A stretch of 64,000 nt of DNA, taken from Streptomyces carminius. Lineage in GTDB: Bacteria > Actinomycetota > Actinomycetes > Streptomycetales > Streptomycetaceae. Of this stretch, positions 1 through 8,530 are shown piece by piece. Position 1 is the stretch's first letter. Each line of letters begins with the position of its first letter. A model generated the notes under the pieces. The model was not told the DNA's origin, ran no database searches, and saw nothing but the letters and a program-made list of their open reading frames with translations. Made by a program: the position numbers and the translations under genes. Where the stretch lies: positions 269,975 through 333,974 of the forward strand of contig NZ_PGGW01000011.1 in assembly GCF_002794255.1 (NCBI RefSeq), in the 5' to 3' direction.

Positions 1-2
1 GG

Positions 3-710
3 ACCACGCGGGCCCTCGTGGAGCGCATACGCACCGGGGTCGTCGAGGAGTCGGCCGGCTCGCCGGCGGAGGAGCCCGCGGTACGGCTGGTCCTGTTGGA
101 CGCGGTGCTCGGCCAGCACGACGCACCCTGGCTGGCCGCCCTCGGCGCCGGTGGCGGAGCGGAGGCCGGACCGCTCGGCGGACTCGCGGCGGTTGCCCGC
201 GCGGCCGGCTGGTGGTGGCCCTACGAGCGGGTGGTCGTCGTCACCGAGCGCCCCCTGGAGCTTCACCGCGACGAGGCCGGGCGGCTGGACAGGGGTGACG
301 GTCCGGCACTGGTCTTTCCCGACGGCTTCGCCCTGCACGCCTGGAAGGGCATGCCCGTTCCGGCCGACTTCCTCACCTCCCTGGGCACCCTCACCCCCGA
401 GCGGATACGCGCGGAGGAGAACGCCGAGCTGCGCCGGGTGATGCTGGAGCACTACGGATACGACCGCTATCTCGCCGAGTCCGGGGCGCGGCCGGTCCAC
501 CGGGACTCCACCGGGGTGCTGTGGCGGATCGACCTGGAGAACGACGAACCCGTGCTGACCGTGGAGGTCGTCAACTCCACTCCGGAGCCGGACGGCAGCC
601 ACCGTACGTACTGGCTGCGGGTGCCGCCGTCGGTCCGGACGGCCCGGGAGGGGGTCGCCTGGACGTTCGGTCTGGAGGCCGACGGCTACGAGCCGGTGGT
701 GCAGACCTGA
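3..710 (+). CDS. DUF6745 domain protein, C-terminal fragment (cut by window edge)
   Basis: The reading frame is open to the left edge, so the gene starts outside the window and only its last 235 or so codons are seen. A GTG at 18 is in frame but has no ribosome binding site before it. The visible part has a repeat-like segment (ELHRDEAGRLDRGDGPALVF) followed by FALHAWKGMPVP and a long conserved tail (ERIRAEENAELRRVMLEHYG, then RTYWLRVPPSVRTAREGVAW), which I recognise as the end of the DUF6745 family, common in Streptomyces. No biochemical function is known to me for this family. No membrane segment or catalytic motif is visible. It ends 249 nt before the lipase gene and is probably a separate transcript. 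Confidence 0.75.
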   Translation, partial: TTRALVERIRTGVVEESAGSPAEEPAVRLVLLDAVLGQHDAPWLAALGAGGGAEAGPLGGLAAVARAAGWWWPYERVVVVTERPLELHRDEAGRLDRGDGPALVFPDGFALHAWKGMPVPADFLTSLGTLTPERIRAEENAELRRVMLEHYGYDRYLAESGARPVHRDSTGVLWRIDLENDEPVLTVEVVNSTPEPDGSHRTYWLRVPPSVRTAREGVAWTFGLEADGYEPVVQT

Positions 711-875
711 CGGGGCGTCGGCCGGGAATGTGAGGGGCGAAGCAGAGGCGGCGGCCATCCGGGTGGGACCGCTGTACCCGGATGGCCTGCCATGTGATCA
801 TTCGTCAGGAAAAGCGGCGTCGCTCGGGACGGCGCTCGCCGGGACGCGTGCCAGAAGGCGCGTCATTTTTGGCAT

Positions 876-896
876 GAACACTTCCGCAAAGTGTTC
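876..896. promoter_or_regulatory. Inverted repeat upstream of the lipase gene (first of two)
   Basis: GAACACTT (876-883) and AAGTGTTC (889-896) are perfect 8-bp inverted arms around a 5-nt spacer. The site is 64 nt before the lipase start and AT-richer than its surroundings, so it could be an operator for a dimeric regulator or a leader hairpin. There is no U-tract, so a terminator is less likely. Confidence 0.4.
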
Positions 897-903
897 CGCG
901 CTG

Positions 904-917
904 CTACTACCTAGTAG
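904..917. promoter_or_regulatory. Inverted repeat upstream of the lipase gene (second of two)
   Basis: CTACTA-CC-TAGTAG is a perfect 6-bp inverted repeat with a 2-nt centre, 8 nt after the first inverted repeat and 42 nt before the lipase ATG. Its position suits a promoter-overlapping operator. The two repeats differ in sequence, so they need not bind the same protein. Confidence 0.4.
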
Positions 918-959
918 GCGCAGATCCCCCCACCCGTCCTCCCCGCTCCAGGAGGTTTC

Positions 960-1757
960 ATGAAGTTGTCCCGCCTTGCCACGGTGGCGGCCGCCCTCGC
1001 CGGACTCGGTCTCGGCGGCGCGGGCGTCGCCGCCGCCCAGGAGGCAGCCGCCACCTCCTACGTCGCACTCGGTGACTCGTACTCCTCGGGGGTCGGTGCC
1101 GGGAGCTACGACAGTGCCAGCGGCTCCTGCAAGCGCAGCCTCAACGCCTATCCGGTGCTGTGGAAGAACGCCAACTCGCCCGCCTCCTTCCACTTCACCG
1201 CCTGCTCCGGTGCGAAGACCACCGATGTCGTCAACAACCAGCTCGGCCCGCTGAACTCGGGCACCTCCCTGGTCAGCGTCACCGTCGGAGGCAACGACGC
1301 CGGATTCGCCGACACCATGATCGCCTGCGTACTGGGTGGCGAGAGCACCTGCGTGTCACGAGTCGCCCAGGCCCGCGAGTACATCGCCAACACCCTGCCC
1401 GGGCGCCTCGACGCGGTCTACGACGCCATTCGTGCCAAGGCGCCCAACGCCGAGGTCGCCGTACTCAACTACCCGCGCTTCTACGAACTCGACGGCAGCT
1501 GCCTGGTGGGACTGAGCGAGAGGTCGCGCGCCGCCATCAATGCCGCCGCCGACCACCTCAGCGATGTCATCGCCAAGCGCGCCGCGGATCACGGCTTCAT
1601 TTTCGGCGATGTGCGCGGACCGTTCACCGGGCACGAGATCTGCTCCGGTGACTCCTGGCTGCACAGCGTCGACTGGCTCAACATCACCAACTCGTACCAC
1701 CCGAAGGCGGCAGGCCAGTCCGGGGGCTACTATCCCGTGCTGGAGCGGCTCGCCTGA
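960..1757 (+). CDS. Secreted SGNH/GDSL lipase-esterase
   Basis: A secreted ester hydrolase of the SGNH family, like the extracellular Streptomyces lipases. Residues 1-26 form a Sec signal peptide (basic start, Ala/Leu/Gly core, AxA-type end). The mature protein opens with block I GDSYSSG, giving Ser40 as nucleophile; block III GGND is at 110-113; the catalytic His lies in NSYHP near residue 247. Six cysteines in the mature part fit the three disulfides of known Streptomyces SGNH lipases. The start is well supported by AGGAGG ending about 6 nt before the ATG. The gene is monocistronic, with two inverted repeats upstream and a strong hairpin 30 nt downstream. Acyl chain preference cannot be read from sequence. 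Confidence 0.93.
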   Translation: MKLSRLATVAAALAGLGLGGAGVAAAQEAAATSYVALGDSYSSGVGAGSYDSASGSCKRSLNAYPVLWKNANSPASFHFTACSGAKTTDVVNNQLGPLNSGTSLVSVTVGGNDAGFADTMIACVLGGESTCVSRVAQAREYIANTLPGRLDAVYDAIRAKAPNAEVAVLNYPRFYELDGSCLVGLSERSRAAINAAADHLSDVIAKRAADHGFIFGDVRGPFTGHEICSGDSWLHSVDWLNITNSYHPKAAGQSGGYYPVLERLA

Positions 1758-2094
1758 CACGGCCTGACACGGCCCGGCCGGGACGGCGGCCGGTGGCGGC
1801 CCACGGGCCGCCACCGGCCCTCTCCTCCCGGGTGCGCCTCCGGTGTCGCCGCGCCCGGGACGGAACCGGCGGCCCGGGTACCGCCCGCCCCGCCCTCCTG
1901 GGGCGCCGGGCCGGGACGCGACGGCCGTCTCCCGGGCGCCCGCCGCTTCCCCGGGGCGTGGCGGGCGCCGCTCCTCCAGCCTCTCGGGCCCGCCCGGAGT
2001 TCCCGCCGCTTACGGCCGGAGGGAACCCGGTGGCCCGCCGGAGCGTTCCCGTAGTGCACGGCGGCCGTACCGCCGTACGAGGGAGGCGTGGAAG
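1758..2094. other. Intergenic stretch with terminator only
   Basis: Apart from the lipase terminator hairpin, this 337-nt GC-rich stretch shows nothing I can support. The open frames on both strands lack ribosome binding sites and show no recognisable protein. Confidence 0.5.
1788..1819 (+). terminator. Hairpin terminator after the lipase gene
   Basis: A 14-bp perfect GC-rich stem (1788-1801 with 1806-1819) closes a 4-nt loop, 30 nt after the lipase stop. There is no U-tract, as is usual for Streptomyces terminators. Confidence 0.7.
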
Positions 2095-2280
2095 ATGACC
2101 AACCGGGGAAAGGCCGCGGTCGGCGGCGTGGCCGCAGGTCTGCTTCTGTGGTGGCTGACCGGCAGCTTCCTGATCGCGATGGCGGTGGTGGTCGGTGTTC
2201 CGGCGATCGCCTACCTGACACTCGATCCTTCACAGCGGCGCCGGGTGCGCCGGATCAGCCGCAAGGAGCTCGGCCGCTGA
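2095..2280 (+). CDS. Small membrane protein, hypothetical
   Basis: A 61-residue protein that starts at an ATG 8 nt after GGGAGG. Residues about 8-42 are a continuous hydrophobic stretch (GGVAAGLLLWWLTGSFLIAM onwards) long enough for one or two membrane passes. The C terminus is strongly basic (QRRRVRRISRKELGR) and would lie inside by the positive-inside rule. I do not recognise a named family. It stands alone between the lipase and a minus-strand hypothetical gene. The start and hydrophobic design make it a believable gene; its function is unknown. Confidence 0.7.
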   Translation: MTNRGKAAVGGVAAGLLLWWLTGSFLIAMAVVVGVPAIAYLTLDPSQRRRVRRISRKELGR

Positions 2281-2370
2281 GCAGTGCCGGGCGCTCCCGG
2301 GCGGACGGGCGGAGGGCGCGCCGTGCCGTGCGGCTTCCGGCCCGCCCGGGCCCGTGTCGGCCCGGCCGCC

Positions 2371-3195
2371 TCAGACGGCCGCGTCCGGGCGGACGGCCAG
2401 CTCGTCCAGCGCCTTGAGCAGGCCGGGCAGCTCCGGACCGCGGCCGACCGGAAGGATCTCGCCCGGTTCCTCGTCCAGCAGGACGAACGCGATGTCGTCG
2501 GTCCGTGCCACCAGGCTCCAGCCGGGCCCGTCCGCGCGCACCGTCCGGGCCTGCTCGGTGGCGAAGGCCGAGCGGACGCGGCCGGGGGGCGGCGGCGAGT
2601 CCAGATAGGCGCGGGCCTCCGCCAGGACATGACGCACCCGGCCGTCCGGCTGCTCGCCGGGCTCGACGAACGTCACGTCCGCGTCGACCCGAGCACGCCA
2701 GTGGGCCCACTGCAGGGCGACCTCGTCCGCGCCCAGCCGCCGCTGTGCCGGCCCCCAGTCCGTGGTGTCCGGCGGCGACAGCGGCGCGCGACCGCCGTCC
2801 AGCTCCGGTTCCGGCCCGGGGTCGTGGGGGGCGGGGACACCCGGTGCGGCCACCGCCACGGCCAGCGGCCACCCGGGGAGCACGGCGGCGACCGTACGCT
2901 CGCCCGGGGAGAGGTCGTACTCCATGCCGCAGTCCCAGGCGGCGATCGCGCACGCCACGAGGGAGACGTCCTCGGTGGCCACCGTCCAGCGCGCGCCCTG
3001 CCCGTCCTGGCCGAGGACGAGCCCGTAGCCCTCGGCGTACGGCTCCAGCCCGAGCGCGGCGCACGCCTCGGGATAGTCGTCGCCGAGGACGCTCGGGAAC
3101 TGCGCGGGTGTGAGCAGTACGGCGGTCAGCACGTACAGCGCGTCGTCGTACCCGCCGTCCACGCCGTTCCCGCTTCCGCTCTCCTTCTCCGCCAC
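2371..3195 (-). CDS. Hypothetical protein (274 aa)
   Basis: I do not recognise this protein. It is acidic, without signal peptide or membrane segment, and looks cytosolic. The first 100 residues (YDDALYVLTAVLLTP, then YGLVLGQDGQGARWT and VACAIAAWDCGMEYDLSPGE) look like a folded domain. A Pro/Gly-rich linker follows around residues 115-140, then a second half ending in ARTDDIAFVLLDEEPGEILP, which resembles the edge-strand pattern of Streptomyces immunity or SUKH-like proteins, though I cannot assign it. The start is a GTG behind AAAGGAGG. It is divergent from the roadblock gene across 237 nt. Confidence 0.7.
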   Translation of the reverse strand: MAEKESGSGNGVDGGYDDALYVLTAVLLTPAQFPSVLGDDYPEACAALGLEPYAEGYGLVLGQDGQGARWTVATEDVSLVACAIAAWDCGMEYDLSPGERTVAAVLPGWPLAVAVAAPGVPAPHDPGPEPELDGGRAPLSPPDTTDWGPAQRRLGADEVALQWAHWRARVDADVTFVEPGEQPDGRVRHVLAEARAYLDSPPPPGRVRSAFATEQARTVRADGPGWSLVARTDDIAFVLLDEEPGEILPVGRGPELPGLLKALDELAVRPDAAV

Positions 3196-3432
3196 GCCGC
3201 CCTCCTTTCGACCAATTGTCCGCGAACCCTAACCAGGTGGTGGGCGCGCCGTCGAGAGACCGGGAACACACCGGGACACGGCCCTTCTCCCTCTCCGCTC
3301 CGCCCGCTTCCGTCCCGGGGGCCGTCGCACGGCTTTCCGGATCTGTCTCCCGCGGCCGGATCGGTGGTTGCCCGGGCGACCGTCGTGGGTAAGGCTGGCA
3401 CGGCATTGACCATGAGACAGGGGGAACCGGGG

Positions 3433-3825
3433 ATGGCGCTGAACAGTGAGCTGGACTGGCTGCTGGACGATCTGACACAGCGGGTGTCGGCGGTGCGGCA
3501 CGCGATGGTGCTCTCGAACGACGGGCTGGTCACGGGGGCCAGCCAGGGACTGGAGAGAAGCGAGGCGGAACATCTCGCCGCCGTGTCCTCGGGCCTGCAC
3601 AGCCTGGCCCGGGGGACGGGAGAGCGCTTCCGGATGGGCCGGGCGTGCCAGACGATGATCGAGTTCGATGAGGGGATGCTTTTCGTGACGGCGGCGGGGG
3701 AGGGCAGCTGTCTGTGCGTGCTCGCCGCCGCGGACGCCGACATGGGCCTGGTCGCGTACGAGATGACCCTGCTGGTGAACCGGGTCGGTGAGCATCTGGG
3801 CGTGGCCATGCGCAACGGCGGCTGA
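3433..3825 (+). CDS. Roadblock/LC7 domain protein (MglB/CvnB type), orphan
   Basis: A 130-residue roadblock/LC7 protein, typical of the CvnB component of Streptomyces conservons, which modulates a small Ras-like GTPase. Landmarks are LDWLLDDLTQRVSAVRHAMV, VLSNDGLVTGAS and the C-terminal helix DMGLVAYEMTLLVNRVGEHL. The ATG at 3433 follows a GGGGGA stretch at good spacing. An in-frame ATG at 3412 would add seven residues (MRQGEPG) and is a possible alternative. In a conservon this gene is flanked by a sensor kinase, a DUF742 protein and a GTPase. None of these is next to it here, so it is an orphan that would have to act with partners encoded elsewhere. Confidence 0.9.
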   Translation: MALNSELDWLLDDLTQRVSAVRHAMVLSNDGLVTGASQGLERSEAEHLAAVSSGLHSLARGTGERFRMGRACQTMIEFDEGMLFVTAAGEGSCLCVLAAADADMGLVAYEMTLLVNRVGEHLGVAMRNGG

Positions 3826-4061
3826 ACGGTCGTCCGCAGGCCCCCTTCCGGAGACTTCCGACGGGCCGCAGGGCGCCCCCGGGAGGCCTCCGGGCGCTGC
3901 CCGGTCTCCGGCCGAGTGTGCCCGGCCGGCCTCGCCGGCCACCGCCCGGACACAGCACGACCTGGCGTTTCTCCGGGTTTTCCACAGGCTCCGCGCGGCG
4001 GGTCGACTGCGGGCTACGGTCGTCGCACACAGTGATCGGATTACCGCGGAGAGGATCGGCC

Positions 4062-5021
4062 ATGTCGATGGGACCGGCAGGGGCGGACACGGTGGAGTCG
4101 GTGAGAGCGGCGGTGGGCGCCGCGCCCACGGGGGACTCCGTGTCCCTGGTGGAGGCGCGTCGCGGGCTGGAGCTGCGGCCGCGTGAGCTGGAGCTGGCCG
4201 TCCGGCTCGGGGAGGTGGCGACGGTGCCCGCCGCGGTGCCGGGGCGGGAGCGGCCCGGCCGCCGGGTGCCGGTGGCGGAGCTGGCCCGGTTGCGGGCCGA
4301 GGAGGGATTTCCGGCCACCCTGCGGGCCCGGCTGCGGCTGGTCGGCGCCCGGGAGGGCGCCGGGCTGCTGGGCGTCTGCCCGGCACGCTTCACCCGGCTG
4401 GCCCGCGCGGGGTGCTTCGGCCCGGTGCGCTTCTCGCTCAACCGCTACCGGCGGGTGGTCTGGTTCTACCGGGCCGACGAGCTGCGGGACGTAGCCGCGC
4501 AGCAGCCGGAGCTGCTCGGCGGCTCCCTGCCGGAAGGGCTGCGGCTCCTGCTGGCCGAAGGAGCGGACTGGCGTCCGAGGCACTGGCGCAGTCGCCGTGT
4601 CGCCCAGGTGCTGCGGACGGCGGACGGCCCGTGGGAGGCCGCCGCCGCCCACGCCGCGGTCCTCCCCCCGGAGGTGTTGGCGGAGGCCGTGCCGGATCCG
4701 GCCGAGCGGCTCCGGCTGGCACGGCTGCGCCCCGATCTGGCGCCCACCCGGCCGGACTCGCCCGCCGCCCGCGAGGTCGTCCGGGGCCTGCTCACCACCC
4801 GCGACGAGGAGGAGACGCTCTGGCACCGGCTGGTGCTGGAACTGGCCCTGGACGCGGCACGGTCGGTGTGCCCCGCGGCTCTGCCCAGGCCGCCGGACGG
4901 AGCGGCCTCAGCCGTCCGTCTTCCGGAACAGGCCCTCCTGCATCACGGAGACGATCAGCCGGCCCCGGCGGTCGTAGAGCTGCCCGCGGGCGAGCCCGCG
5001 GGCACCGGTCGCGACGGGTGA
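4062..5021 (+). CDS. DUF6397 family protein
   Basis: A 319-residue cytosolic protein that matches the Streptomyces DUF6397 pattern: an N-terminal helix-turn-helix-like part (SLVEARRGLELRPRELELAV, RLGEVATVP, RRVPVAELARLRAEEGFP), then GVCPARFTRLARAGCFGPVR, FSLNRYRRVVWFYRADEL and a helical C-terminal half. The first part resembles excisionase/MerR-like winged helices, so DNA binding is possible but not shown. The ATG follows GAGAGGA. The last 114 nt run antisense through the conserved end of the thioesterase gene, and the final residues (LPEQALLHHGDDQPAPAVVE) look like unconstrained read-through rather than a domain. Confidence 0.7.
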   Translation: MSMGPAGADTVESVRAAVGAAPTGDSVSLVEARRGLELRPRELELAVRLGEVATVPAAVPGRERPGRRVPVAELARLRAEEGFPATLRARLRLVGAREGAGLLGVCPARFTRLARAGCFGPVRFSLNRYRRVVWFYRADELRDVAAQQPELLGGSLPEGLRLLLAEGADWRPRHWRSRRVAQVLRTADGPWEAAAAHAAVLPPEVLAEAVPDPAERLRLARLRPDLAPTRPDSPAAREVVRGLLTTRDEEETLWHRLVLELALDAARSVCPAALPRPPDGAASAVRLPEQALLHHGDDQPAPAVVELPAGEPAGTGRDG

Positions 5022-5846
5022 CTCCTGCTGGTAGAGGAACCACTCGTCGGCGCGGAACGGGCGGTGGAACCACATCGCGTGGTCCAGGGAGGCCATGTCG
5101 AAGCCCCTCGGTCCCCACAGCGGCTCGATCGGCAGGCGCACCGCGTCGAGCAGCGTCATGTCGCTGGCATAGGTGATCGCGCAGGTGTGCACGAGCGGAT
5201 CGTCGCCTAGCGGCCCCACCGCCCGCATCCACACCGCAGTGCGCGGCTCCACACCCGCCAGTTCCCGGGACGTCCACCGCAGCCGGTCCACATAGCGGAT
5301 GTCGAACGGCTGGCGGTGCGCCATGTGCTCCAGCGGCTCGGGCAGCGCCCCGAGGTGCTCCCGGATCTCGTCGGCCAGCCTCGGCAGTGACTCGGGATCC
5401 GGCACCCGGGGCATCGGCAGCTGATGTTCGAAACCCGGTTCGTCCCGGTGGAAGGAGGCGGTCAGATTGAAGATCGTCCGACCCTGTTGTACGGCCACCA
5501 CCCGCCGGGTGGTGAAGGACCGTCCGTCGCGCACCCGCTCGACCTGGTACACGATCGGCACCCCGGGCACTCCCGGGCGCAGGAAGTACGCGTGCAGCGA
5601 GTGCACCGGGCGCCCACCGTCGGTGGTGCGCCCCGCCGCGACCAGAGCCTGTCCGGCGACCTGGCCGCCGAAGACGCGCTGCAGCGGTTCGTGGGGGCTG
5701 TGCCCGCGGAAGATGTTCTCCTCGATCCGTTCCAGGTCGAGCAGATCCACCAGACGCTCGGCCGGACTGCCCGGACTGCCCGGACTGCCCGGACTGCCCG
5801 GACTGCCCGGGGTGGCCGGGGGTGCCGGCCGGGTGGACTCGGTCAT
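4908..5846 (-). CDS. tesB: Acyl-CoA thioesterase II
   Basis: A double-hotdog acyl-CoA thioesterase of the TesB family (312 aa) that hydrolyses acyl-CoA to free fatty acid and CoA in the cytosol. Visible landmarks: FRGHSPHEPLQRVFGGQVAG, HSLHAYFLRPG, the second hotdog with ITYASDMTLLDAVRLP, then SLDHAMWFHRPFRADEWFLY and the end RGLARGQLYDRRGRLIVSVM. The start is taken at MTEST, since upstream residues (MSDGCDGRAGTHEG) do not belong to the family. Residues 13-28 are a (GSP)5 run made by five perfect 9-bp repeats (5763-5807), an unusual linker for this family. The 3' end overlaps the convergent DUF6397 gene by 114 nt. Confidence 0.92.
   Translation of the reverse strand: MTESTRPAPPATPGSPGSPGSPGSPGSPAERLVDLLDLERIEENIFRGHSPHEPLQRVFGGQVAGQALVAAGRTTDGGRPVHSLHAYFLRPGVPGVPIVYQVERVRDGRSFTTRRVVAVQQGRTIFNLTASFHRDEPGFEHQLPMPRVPDPESLPRLADEIREHLGALPEPLEHMAHRQPFDIRYVDRLRWTSRELAGVEPRTAVWMRAVGPLGDDPLVHTCAITYASDMTLLDAVRLPIEPLWGPRGFDMASLDHAMWFHRPFRADEWFLYQQESPVATGARGLARGQLYDRRGRLIVSVMQEGLFRKTDG
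5763..5807. repeat. Five perfect copies of a 9-bp tandem repeat
   Basis: Unit CGGACTGCC, five perfect copies, in frame inside the thioesterase N terminus, giving Gly-Ser-Pro five times. All copies use identical codons, which suggests recent expansion by slippage. Confidence 0.95.
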
Positions 5847-5880
5847 CGTCCGTGCTCCTTCGTGTGTTCCGGCGCGGCCG

Positions 5881-8418
5881 TCACAGCCGTCCGACATCGA
5901 TGACCTTGATCACCGCGCGGCCCTCCTCGTCGGAGGCCGTGAGGTCGACCTCGGCGGAGATACCCCAGTCCCGGTCGCCGGCCGGATCGTGGAAGGTCTG
6001 CCGGACCTTCCACAGACCGTCCTCGGGACGCTCCTCGATCTGCAGAAGCCTGGGCCCGCGGGCGTCCGGGCCGGTGCCCAGCTCGTCGTACTCCTCCCAG
6101 TACGCGTCCAGGGCGGACGCCCAGGCGTCGGCGTCCCAGCCGGCGTCGCCGTCCAGTTCGCCCAGCTCCCCGACCTTGTCCAGCGCGGCCAGCTCCACCC
6201 TGCGGAACATCGCGTTGCGCACCAGGACGCGGAAGGCGCGGGGGTTGGCGGTGACGGGCCTGACCTGGTCGGCGCGGTCCTGGGCCTCCTCGGCCGTCTC
6301 GTTCTCGGGATTGGCCAGCTGCTCCCACTCGTCCAGCAGGCTGGAGTCGACCTGGCGGACCATCTCGCCGAGCCAGGCGACGATGTCCTGGAAGTCCTCG
6401 GACTTCAGGTCGTCCGGCACGGTGTGCTCCAGTGCCTTGTAGGCACTGGCCAGGTAGCGCAGCACGATGCCCTCGGTGCGGGCCAGCTCGTAGTGCGAGA
6501 CGAACTCGCCGAAGGTCATCGCCCGCTCGTACATGTCGCGGACGACGGACTTCGGCGACAGGGGGTGGTCGCCGACCCAGGGGTGGCTCTTGCGGTAGAC
6601 GCCGTAGGCGTGGAAGAGCAGCTCCTCCAGCGGCTTGGGATGGCCGATGTCGGCCAGCCGCTCCATGCGCTCCTCGTACTCGACGCCGTCCGCCTTCATC
6701 TGCGCCACGGCCTCCCCCCGGGCCTTGTTCTGCTGGGCGGCCAGGATCTGCCGGGGATCGTCCAGCGTGGACTCCACGACGGAGACCATGTCCAGCGCGT
6801 ACGAGGGCGACTCGGGGTCCAGCAGTTCGAAGGCGGCCAGCGCGAAGGTGGACAGCGGCTGGTTGAGCGCGAAGTCCTGCTGGAGGTCGACGGTCAGCCG
6901 GATGCGGCGTCCCGTCCCTCCCCCTCCTTCGGCGGCCGGGGCATCGAACTGCTCGACGACACCGCCGTCCAGCAGCGAGCGGTAGATGGCGATCGCCCGC
7001 CGGATGTGGCGCAGCTGGCTGCGCCGGTCCTCGTGGTTGTCCTCCAGCAGCTTGCGCATCGCCCGGAAGGGGTCGCCGGGCCGCGCGATGACGGACAGCA
7101 GCATCGCGTGGGTCACCCTGAAGCGGGAGGTGAGCGGCTCCGGCTCGGAGGCGATCAGCTTCTCGAAGGTCTTCTCGCTCCAGTTGACGAAGCCCTCCGG
7201 TGCCTTCTTCCGGACCACCTTGCGGCGCTTCTTCGGATCGTCACCGGCCTTGGCCAGGGCCTTCTCGTTCTCGACGACGTGCTCGGGCGCCTGGGCCACC
7301 ACCAGACCCGCCGTGTCGAAGCCCGCCCGCCCGGCACGGCCGGCGATCTGGTGGAACTCCCGGGCCCGCAGCACGCGCACCCGGCTGCCGTCGTACTTGG
7401 CCAGCGCGGTGAACAGCACCGTGCGGATGGGCACGTTGACGCCCACACCGAGGGTGTCGGTGCCGCAGATGACCTTCAGCAGTCCCGCCTGGGCCAGTCT
7501 CTCCACCAGCCGCCGGTACTTCGGCAGCATCCCGGCGTGGTGCACCCCGATCCCGTGCCGGACGTAGCGCGAGAGGTTCCGCCCGAACCGGGTGGTGAAG
7601 CGGAAGTTGCCGATCAGTTTGGCGATCTCGTCCTTCTCCGCGCGCGAGCACATGTTGATGCTCATGAGCGCCTGGGCCCGCTCCACCGCCTGCGCCTGGG
7701 TGAAGTGCACGATGTACACCGGTGCCTGGCGGGTCTCGAGCAACTCGGTCAGCGTCTCGGTCAGACCGGTCGTGCGGTACTCGTAGCTCAGCGGGACCGG
7801 ACGGGTGGCGGAGCGCACCACGGCGGTCGGCCGCCCGGTGCGGCGGGTCAGATCCTCCTCGAAGCGGCTGACGTCACCGAGCGTCGCCGACATCAGGACG
7901 AACTGCGCGTGCTCCAGCTCCAGCAGGGGGATCTGCCAGGCCCAGCCCCGGTCCGGCTCGGCGTAGAAGTGGAACTCGTCCATCACGACCTGGCCGATGT
8001 CGGCGTCCGGGCCGTCCCGCAGCGCGATGGAGGCGAGCACCTCGGCGGTGCAGCAGATCACGGGCGCGTCGGCGTTGACCGAGGCGTCACCGGTGAGCAT
8101 GCCGACGTTCTCGGTGCCGAAGATCTTGCACAGGTCGAAGAACTTCTCCGACACCAGCGCCTTGATGGGGGCGGTGTAGAAGGTGACCTTGTCCTGGGCG
8201 AGCGCGGCGAAGTGCGCTCCGGCCGCGACCAGGCTCTTGCCGGAGCCCGTCGGGGTGGACAGGATGACGTTCGCCCCGGAGACCACTTCGATCAGTGCCT
8301 CCTCCTGGGCGGGATAGAGCGTGATGCCCCGTCCCTCGGCCCAGGAGGAGAAGGCGTCGTAGAGAGCGTCGGGGTCTGCGGTGCTCGGCATCTGATCGAT
8401 AAGGGTCACGCACTCCAT
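5881..8418 (-). CDS. DEAD/DEAH-box helicase with DUF3516 C-terminal domain
   Basis: A superfamily 2 helicase of 845 residues. Motif I is TPTGSGKS (55-62), motif II is DEFH (147-150) rather than DEAD, motif III is SAT (177-179); the second RecA domain carries VGVNVPIRTVLFTAL and QIAGRAGRAGFD. The C-terminal 350 residues (FVNWSEKTFEKLIASEPEPL, then DEWEQLANPE and FRVLVRNAMFRRVELAA) match the actinobacterial DUF3516 type, related to the Ski2/Mtr4 side of the family. The role is probably RNA or DNA unwinding; the substrate is not known to me. The ATG at 8418 has GGAAGG upstream. It is divergent from the membrane hydrolase gene across 112 nt and sits 34 nt upstream of the thioesterase gene on the same strand. 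Confidence 0.92.
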   Translation of the reverse strand: MECVTLIDQMPSTADPDALYDAFSSWAEGRGITLYPAQEEALIEVVSGANVILSTPTGSGKSLVAAGAHFAALAQDKVTFYTAPIKALVSEKFFDLCKIFGTENVGMLTGDASVNADAPVICCTAEVLASIALRDGPDADIGQVVMDEFHFYAEPDRGWAWQIPLLELEHAQFVLMSATLGDVSRFEEDLTRRTGRPTAVVRSATRPVPLSYEYRTTGLTETLTELLETRQAPVYIVHFTQAQAVERAQALMSINMCSRAEKDEIAKLIGNFRFTTRFGRNLSRYVRHGIGVHHAGMLPKYRRLVERLAQAGLLKVICGTDTLGVGVNVPIRTVLFTALAKYDGSRVRVLRAREFHQIAGRAGRAGFDTAGLVVAQAPEHVVENEKALAKAGDDPKKRRKVVRKKAPEGFVNWSEKTFEKLIASEPEPLTSRFRVTHAMLLSVIARPGDPFRAMRKLLEDNHEDRRSQLRHIRRAIAIYRSLLDGGVVEQFDAPAAEGGGGTGRRIRLTVDLQQDFALNQPLSTFALAAFELLDPESPSYALDMVSVVESTLDDPRQILAAQQNKARGEAVAQMKADGVEYEERMERLADIGHPKPLEELLFHAYGVYRKSHPWVGDHPLSPKSVVRDMYERAMTFGEFVSHYELARTEGIVLRYLASAYKALEHTVPDDLKSEDFQDIVAWLGEMVRQVDSSLLDEWEQLANPENETAEEAQDRADQVRPVTANPRAFRVLVRNAMFRRVELAALDKVGELGELDGDAGWDADAWASALDAYWEEYDELGTGPDARGPRLLQIEERPEDGLWKVRQTFHDPAGDRDWGISAEVDLTASDEEGRAVIKVIDVGRL

Positions 8419-8530
8419 ACTGCCTTCCGCGACCGCCTCGGGGGGAACCGGCCGACGGTACGAAGATCACCGGCGCTACGCTGTGTCGCCGGCAGGGCGG
8501 TGGAACGAGCACGAGGGGTGGGGGGCGCAC

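Noticed and set aside
1843..2280. A longer form (145 codons) of the small membrane protein.
   Set aside because: The extra part is Pro/Arg-rich intergenic sequence. ATG 2095 has GGGAGG at proper distance and starts the hydrophobic segment.
5763..5807. Short regular repeats as a CRISPR array (also at 12074, 23552 and 27324).
   Set aside because: There are no spacers: the 9-bp units are direct tandem copies in coding frames, and no cas gene is in the window.
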